A stretch of 9,990 bases of DNA, from assembly GCF_949298305.1 (NCBI RefSeq), contig NZ_CASFWU010000142.1:1-9990 (forward strand). Direction: 5' to 3'. This DNA is from an uncultured Bacteroides sp. Its GTDB lineage: Bacteria; Bacteroidota; Bacteroidia; Bacteroidales; Bacteroidaceae. Shown piece by piece: positions 5,243 to 9,990 of this stretch. Within the stretch, counting starts at the first letter, position 1, and the number at the start of each line of letters is the position of its first letter. The notes under the pieces were generated by a model. That model did no database searches, had not been told where the DNA came from, and worked only from the letters and a program-made list of their open reading frames with translations. The position numbers and the translations under genes were made by a program.

Positions 5243-6286
5243 CTAAAAATAAATGTCCGTCTCCGCTCCACTAAAGGCAACGGCCGGTTCTGACGATGCC
5301 CATCCTTCACTCTCTCCGCTCCTTGTCGAGGCACCTTCTTTCTTCAACGTCAGGTTGAAGCGGTAGATACTGTTCCGGTTGATGGTATAGTCCACATACC
5401 CTTCGTTCTGTCCCGGAGGTAACGTACAAAGCGTCACCGTCTTGGTTTGATTGCCAAAAGTGATTTTCAGCGTCAATGCCTCCCCCACTGTCTGCGCCGA
5501 ATTGCCGGGCATGTAAAAGTAGAACATCTGCCTCTCGGTTGTTACCGAAAGAACGGTCGTTTCAAATTGGTTATCCTTTTGTGTTTCGGTTACCCCCACT
5601 CCGGTAGAAAAGTAATAGGCATCGGTCGGAACGTTGTCGAACGCGAAACTTACACCCGAAGAAAAGTCATTATAATTTTCAGCCTGTAACGTTATCTCAA
5701 TACGGCTGCAAAGACGTCCTAAAATCAGCCGTTGAACTTCCGTTTCGCTCAGTACTCCTTCATAATAGCCGAACATGCATACCTGCTTGAGATGCCCCAG
5801 CGAATCGGCGTGTTCTTTATATTGGAACTTATGGGTCCATTCCTTGAACTCATCCAGCCGCACCTGGGTCGATGTGCTGGTGGTATATTGGTTATAAAAC
5901 TCGTTCACATCCTGTTCCGTCACATTGGCCACCACGCAGATGGTCGTGTTGTTTGCTTTGTACGACTTGAAACTGACATCCGAAATGGAAGCCTGCAATA
6001 CTCCGTACGGGCTGTCATCCGTTACAAAACTTCGGAAGTTATACAGTTCGTCCCGGGTATGCATCCCTTCGGGGTCAAACTGGAAGAAAGCCAGTGTCTT
6101 GATACAGTTCTCCTCTTCCGGCCACATGGTGTATGCAGAGCGGGTTGTCCCGCCATAATCGTTCATGGGGCCTGCCGCAATGGTCAATATGCCCGGCTCC
6201 GTCGGCATGTCCACCACTGTCTGTTCGCAGGCCGCCAGCAGACAGACCGTTAAGGCATAGACCAGATTCTTGAAATAGTTGCTCAT
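5243..6286 (-). CDS. Fimbrillin-like lipoprotein (FimA/Mfa superfamily), third gene of pilus cluster
   Basis: This 347-residue protein starts at the ATG at 6286, preceded by a good purine-rich GGAAGAGG; an in-frame TTG at 6316 is less likely. Residues 1-20 are a lipoprotein signal peptide (hydrophobic core, LLAAC, Cys20). Arg49 in GGTTRSAY lies 29 residues after the Cys, where an Arg-specific protease could cleave as in FimA/Mfa1 maturation. Fimbrillin-like features follow: IKTLAFFQFDPEG, TTICVVANVTEQD, LGRLCSRIEITL, and the terminal INRNSIYRFNLTLK (302-315). Known homologues are surface pilus subunits or anchors exported as lipoproteins and assembled by strand exchange. It follows the middle pilus gene by 22 bases. 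Whether this is an anchor, minor or major subunit cannot be told from sequence; a last-gene position and no FISUMP domain argue against a tip role. The superfamily is likely, the exact family unsure. Confidence 0.78.
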   Translation of the reverse strand: MSNYFKNLVYALTVCLLAACEQTVVDMPTEPGILTIAAGPMNDYGGTTRSAYTMWPEEENCIKTLAFFQFDPEGMHTRDELYNFRSFVTDDSPYGVLQASISDVSFKSYKANNTTICVVANVTEQDVNEFYNQYTTSTSTQVRLDEFKEWTHKFQYKEHADSLGHLKQVCMFGYYEGVLSETEVQRLILGRLCSRIEITLQAENYNDFSSGVSFAFDNVPTDAYYFSTGVGVTETQKDNQFETTVLSVTTERQMFYFYMPGNSAQTVGEALTLKITFGNQTKTVTLCTLPPGQNEGYVDYTINRNSIYRFNLTLKKEGASTRSGESEGWASSEPAVAFSGAETDIYF

Positions 6287-6308
6287 ATCCTCTTCCTTTG
6301 AAACACGG

Positions 6309-7364
6309 TTAGTCAAATTCTACATCCATATTCCATTCCACAAACTGCCATACGATGACCGCTACACCGTCCTGCAGTTTGACGGTTCCTTTGTAATGAT
6401 AAGAATATCCTGCCTGAAAATTCTTCTCGGTCAGCATGATGCTGAACGGGCTGGGCACTCCGTTAATCAGCACATTGAACAGCACCACTACCGGAGTGGC
6501 AACGGCGTTGACCGGCAGCACAGGAGTCGTCACTTCCAGGTAATGGGTACCATCACTGTTCACCCCCGTCACGTATTCCGTCTCCCGGTATGTACCGTTC
6601 TTCATGCCATAATCCGTTTTCAGGGTGTCTGACAGACTCCAGTTGTTTTCCGTTTCTTCCTGCAGTCCCGAGTATTCCACGCCTGCCGCCAGCAGTTCCA
6701 GACTATGAATCCATTTTGCTTCGGAAGTAATGGTAAACTTCAGTTGGGCTGTCTGATTGAACAAAGGTTTTAACCTGATCACTTCAATTCGGCTTTCATC
6801 ATTAGCCCAATCTCCTTTGACTTCAATATATGTTGATTTAGTCTCTTCATACCTGTCATCTGTAGCCAGTAACTCCTCTCCATTCTTTACACTCAAGGTA
6901 TTACCTTCTCCCAGTTCGCGGGCAGGAGATACCGCCCAAAAAATATAATTACCTTCCGATATGAACATAGGCGTTCCATCTATAGATTCCACATTACCAT
7001 CAGCATCCACTTCACAAGGATACAACGATGTCACGCCTGTTCCCTCACCCACTTCTTTTACTACATAAGCAGTTTTGGAAGTAGAAATCACGTTTGTACC
7101 ATCCAACTTATCAGCAATAATCCATAAAGTTGTTCCTTCGGGCAACGGAACAATTTTATGCCCAGTCGGTAAATTTGCTCTGGTTCCAGTAGCAAATCCA
7201 TCTGCAACCAAGCTTCCGGACAGCACTGGCTGTATCTGTACAAGGCCGTCACCCGGCACCTTGTCTACAGCAGCATTGTTATCGCAAGCTGTCCAAGCTA
7301 AGGATATGCCGCACCAAACAGCCACCCCCAACATCTTTTTTTTATATCTTCCTATTTTCCACAT
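6309..7364 (-). CDS. Fimbrillin (Mfa-like) lipoprotein, second gene of pilus cluster
   Basis: This 351-residue protein has an N-terminal signal with RYKKK, a hydrophobic stretch and LAWTAC (Cys27; Trp at -3 is an unusual lipobox residue). Arg62 in ATGTRANLP sits 35 residues after the Cys, the GTRA motif typical of Mfa-like fimbrillins and a probable site of Arg-type cleavage. LKPLFNQTAQLKFTI (198-212) is the family's central conserved strand pair, and FQAGYSYHYKGTVKLQDGVAVIVWQFVEW near the C-terminus matches the family's closing strands before the final acidic residues. It starts 9 bases after the tip-like gene stops, with the ATG at 7364; Met11 is a possible alternative start preceded by AGGAAG, which leaves a shorter but workable signal. 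The product is presumably exported, lipidated, cleaved and built into a type V-like pilus. The first third of the coding sequence is more AT-rich than the rest. Confidence 0.82.
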   Translation of the reverse strand: MWKIGRYKKKMLGVAVWCGISLAWTACDNNAAVDKVPGDGLVQIQPVLSGSLVADGFATGTRANLPTGHKIVPLPEGTTLWIIADKLDGTNVISTSKTAYVVKEVGEGTGVTSLYPCEVDADGNVESIDGTPMFISEGNYIFWAVSPARELGEGNTLSVKNGEELLATDDRYEETKSTYIEVKGDWANDESRIEVIRLKPLFNQTAQLKFTITSEAKWIHSLELLAAGVEYSGLQEETENNWSLSDTLKTDYGMKNGTYRETEYVTGVNSDGTHYLEVTTPVLPVNAVATPVVVLFNVLINGVPSPFSIMLTEKNFQAGYSYHYKGTVKLQDGVAVIVWQFVEWNMDVEFD

Positions 7365-7373
7365 ACTACACCA

Positions 7374-9923
7374 CTAATTCTGCGTTTTTACCAGGCGAAT
7401 TTGTTTCGCATTGGTTTGGATTTCATTACTTACTACAGACATATACTGATTTTGAGGATTATCTCCTGTAATCTTGATGTGCAGGGCTGCATCCGAATCG
7501 GTCGCATAGAGCACTGCTGATCCATAAGAGGAAAAACCCGCTGCCGGGCCACTGCCCGAATTACGTCCTTCCACTTCACCACACAAAGGGAAAAACATTT
7601 GAGATACAGGATGCTCCCAATCATAATTCCTAAAATTATCCACCGTCAGATTATCGTCTTTCGTGCAACTGTACATACATACTTCCACATACAATCGCGG
7701 TTCTTCATTCTTTTCATCTGCATTCCTCACTTTCCACCTCATCCGATAAGCCTCTGTAGTTCCCACTTTTTTGATTCCATAAATCGTACCCCATTCTTTA
7801 GTCTTATAATTCGAAGATAAACTTGTTATAGATCCCTTGTCATTACCTTCCCTACTGATAATATAGACCGAACAATAACCGGGAGATGGATCACCATCAG
7901 GTTCTCTGTCAATATAAGAATATGGCGTATGTTGGGAGTTATAATAATATGAAGGATCCAATGGATATTGCCCCGGATCGTTCAATTTTTCCCATTTTGA
8001 GTAGTACTCAGCAGAGCTTGTTGTATTCCGTCCATCCTTATAAAAAGGTACACAGATTCTCAATTTTGTTATATCACTATTGATAGGAAGAGGCATATTA
8101 TTATTATAATCCACACATCCATACCAGTCATCTCCAATGTGTCGTAATTGCAGGAAAGTAATATTTCCCGCAAAAACTGTAGTTGGGAATATACTTTGAA
8201 ATTGTTCTTGTGTAGGTAAAGCATACCCGGGAGGTGCAGGTTGATTTTCACGATTTTTCCAATTAAGAGTAGAATTGCTAAAATTAGAATTACCATAAAA
8301 AAAAGCATAGGTTCCACTTGAAGAAACCTCTTTTTGAAGACTATAATACAAATTGCTTGAAGAAGAAGTACCCCAAGAACCTTTATTGGGATCAGGTTCC
8401 ATCAATTTTTTATCAACTATTGGATAGACTTTATATTGGGGGGAAGACCATGAACTGAATTTTTTCGACAAATCATTATTGGTACTAAAACGTTCTTCCG
8501 GCGTTGGCCAAGTCAATGAACCGTCAAAGCCATAATTCTCTGTTCTATACGGCCAATACGGAATATTCCGATTGTTCTGATAATAATACCCGATGGTCTG
8601 ATTATAGTTATCTCCCGGGTCAGCTTCGTTTGCCCCCAGGTTTCTGTCCATCCACATGGTGTTATCAAAGAAGATGGGCTGGCCTACTACTTCGGTAGAA
8701 AAGTAATTGTCGTTTTTGTCTTTTTCATCAGTTTCCCCCGGCAACCATTCCACTTTGCTGGGTACAACGGTTACGACCCGCACCTCGTCCTCCATCAGCA
8801 CGATGTGCAGGGTGTATTTGCTGCCTGCCTGCAGATAAAGCGGAGAAGCTGCAATGGAACCATTATCATCTGTAGGATCATCTCCTCCATATACACTGCT
8901 ATACACTTGTTCTACGGTATAGACACCGGTATAATAGTTACCCAACTGTGTAGCATTGCCCGTTCCTACCAGTTTTTCTACTTCAGCTTTGTCCTTTCCC
9001 TTCAAGGTTATCTTCAAACCAATTGTATATTCACCCACACCACCGCTTAACGACTCTGCAGCGGAAGGAAAGACAATCATGGCACCCAAGCTGTCCGGGG
9101 TTTCTACAGCTATGTATTTATTTTCAAGGTCATAGTCCACAGACATCTTGGGCAAAGCCCTGCCTTCATCATATTTGTTTTCTGCATCCAGTGTCGTCTT
9201 TCCCGTAAACAAATCCACTGTCCCGATTTGGTATGTACCGGTCACCGCTATGCTTTCGATGCCCAAATTATACATCCCTTTCCCAGACCCCGTCTCAGAC
9301 TCCAACTGAGAAACCTTGAATTCCAGCCGGGAAAAGGCATGGCGGAACGGAATCTCACACGGGAACTTGGCAGTGGCGTCGTTCTGATCAACAAGGATGC
9401 CCCACATCAGGTCTTTCAGTTCGCCGCCTACTACTGTTTCCGTCCGCTTATATGCATCCTTATCTAATTTCGGTGCGTTTTCCTCCCCATAGGTAAAGCC
9501 GTAGAAACTGAGGGAGCGTCTGCCGGTCTCGGTCTTAGTAGCATCATCTATGTTCTCAAGTGATTGAAAACTGAACCAGTCATTATTAATATGTCTGTCG
9601 TCATTAACAACCAGATATTGAAACGTACCCAAAGCGGTCTCGGTAGCCAGCCCATTATATCTGAGTACAGAATCTTCAGATATATCTGTCGCCGTAAAGC
9701 CTTTGGTAAACATCACCAGTCTATAGGCAGTCCCTGCCTGAAAAGCACTTCGGGAGACTACTTCCCCGTTGCCCTCCAGTTTGACAGCAGCCACTTGTCC
9801 TTCTTCCGAGGAGCCGTTGGAAGTATCAGCCCCCGACAGCCAATCGTCCGAGCACGCCGCCGTGCCTGCCACCATCAGGGCGGCACACAGCAGGATTGTA
9901 TAAAAATTCTTTCCTTTCATCAT
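7374..9923 (-). CDS. Fimbrillin–FISUMP fusion lipoprotein, probable pilus tip adhesin
   Basis: The frame is open to 9968; I chose the ATG at 9923 (849 residues) because AAAGGA lies six bases before it and the leader MMKGKNF then opens a standard lipoprotein signal ending AGTAAC (Cys24). ATGs at 9929, 9938 and 9968 are alternatives. Arg58 in VVSRSAF may be an Arg-protease site. Residues 25 to about 410 look like an Mfa-like fimbrillin domain: PFRHAFSRLEFK (192-203) and the closing YTLHIVLMEDE ... VEWLPG. From about 415 the protein carries MWMDRNLGA (423-431), GYALPTQEQF and a terminal IRLVKTQ, the signature of FISUMP/Lcl-type, C-type-lectin-like domains found on pilus tip proteins. The C-terminal half is Tyr/Asn/Ser-rich and AT-rich. 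It is first of three genes on this strand within the window; the promoter lies outside. Tip-adhesin role is inferred, ligand unknown. Confidence 0.85.
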   Translation of the reverse strand: MMKGKNFYTILLCAALMVAGTAACSDDWLSGADTSNGSSEEGQVAAVKLEGNGEVVSRSAFQAGTAYRLVMFTKGFTATDISEDSVLRYNGLATETALGTFQYLVVNDDRHINNDWFSFQSLENIDDATKTETGRRSLSFYGFTYGEENAPKLDKDAYKRTETVVGGELKDLMWGILVDQNDATAKFPCEIPFRHAFSRLEFKVSQLESETGSGKGMYNLGIESIAVTGTYQIGTVDLFTGKTTLDAENKYDEGRALPKMSVDYDLENKYIAVETPDSLGAMIVFPSAAESLSGGVGEYTIGLKITLKGKDKAEVEKLVGTGNATQLGNYYTGVYTVEQVYSSVYGGDDPTDDNGSIAASPLYLQAGSKYTLHIVLMEDEVRVVTVVPSKVEWLPGETDEKDKNDNYFSTEVVGQPIFFDNTMWMDRNLGANEADPGDNYNQTIGYYYQNNRNIPYWPYRTENYGFDGSLTWPTPEERFSTNNDLSKKFSSWSSPQYKVYPIVDKKLMEPDPNKGSWGTSSSSNLYYSLQKEVSSSGTYAFFYGNSNFSNSTLNWKNRENQPAPPGYALPTQEQFQSIFPTTVFAGNITFLQLRHIGDDWYGCVDYNNNMPLPINSDITKLRICVPFYKDGRNTTSSAEYYSKWEKLNDPGQYPLDPSYYYNSQHTPYSYIDREPDGDPSPGYCSVYIISREGNDKGSITSLSSNYKTKEWGTIYGIKKVGTTEAYRMRWKVRNADEKNEEPRLYVEVCMYSCTKDDNLTVDNFRNYDWEHPVSQMFFPLCGEVEGRNSGSGPAAGFSSYGSAVLYATDSDAALHIKITGDNPQNQYMSVVSNEIQTNAKQIRLVKTQN

Positions 9924-9950
9924 ACGCATTCCTTTCATCTGTTTGTCAAG

Positions 9951-9989
9951 TACCGGACGGAGTATCATCGGACGAATTACCGGGCGGAT
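9951..9989. repeat. Short imperfect repeats at the 5' end of the tip gene
   Basis: TACCGGACGGA (9951-9961) and TACCGGGCGGA (9979-9989) differ at one base. A weaker third copy, CATCGGACGAA, sits between them, giving a period of about 13-14 bases. The array continues to the window edge and covers the codons before the preferred start, which fits a leader or regulatory repeat rather than coding sequence. Confidence 0.5.
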
Positions 9990-9990
9990 A

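Noticed and set aside
4917..5246. 109-codon plus-strand open frame (GTG start; internal ATG at 5031 gives 71 residues)
   Set aside because: It runs through the palindrome and the candidate terminator, has no recognisable motif, and overlaps the pilus-gene stop. The ATG-started 71-residue version cannot be excluded but has no support.

Overview
The window reads as chromosomal DNA from a Bacteroides-type gut bacterium. The evidence is the SurE–LpxB pair of Bacteroidetes type, a NigD-like lipoprotein, a run of fimbrillin-like lipoproteins (type V, FimA/Mfa-like pili), candidate promoters of the Bacteroides form TTTG ... TAnnTTTG, weak Shine-Dalgarno sequences, and intergenic DNA full of short dispersed repeats. 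The species cannot be fixed from this sequence.

Layout. 2-1015 (+) is the 3' part of a DUF4143-type ATP-binding protein whose start lies outside the window. 1016-1383 is a repeat-rich gap. On the minus strand, read from high to low coordinates, are a three-gene pilus cluster (9923-7374, 7364-6309, 6286-5243), a 705-base gap with repeats and candidate promoters, surE (4537-3773), a 406-base gap made largely of two repeat elements, lpxB (3366-2221) and a NigD-like lipoprotein gene (2103-1384). The NigD-like gene converges on the DUF4143 gene.

How the genes work together. The three pilus-cluster proteins each carry a lipoprotein signal peptide, an arginine 29-35 residues after the lipidated Cys (a possible site for Arg-type protease maturation, as in the FimA/Mfa system) and fimbrillin-like beta-rich sequence. 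The first and largest adds a C-terminal FISUMP/C-type-lectin-like domain, which makes it the best candidate for a tip adhesin. The genes are 9 and 22 bases apart and very probably form one operon, starting upstream of the window. LpxB makes the lipid A disaccharide and SurE is a nucleoside monophosphate phosphatase; these are housekeeping genes.

The most unusual part is the DNA around surE. Two direct copies of a roughly 150-165 bp element with inverted ends lie on either side of the gene, one reaching its stop codon and the other in its 5' leader. A separate 222-bp element bounded by perfect 36-bp inverted repeats separates surE from lpxB. I see no convincing new enzyme system; the candidates worth checking are these repeat elements, the pilus tip protein with its abrupt change in base composition, and hairpins next to the NigD-like gene.
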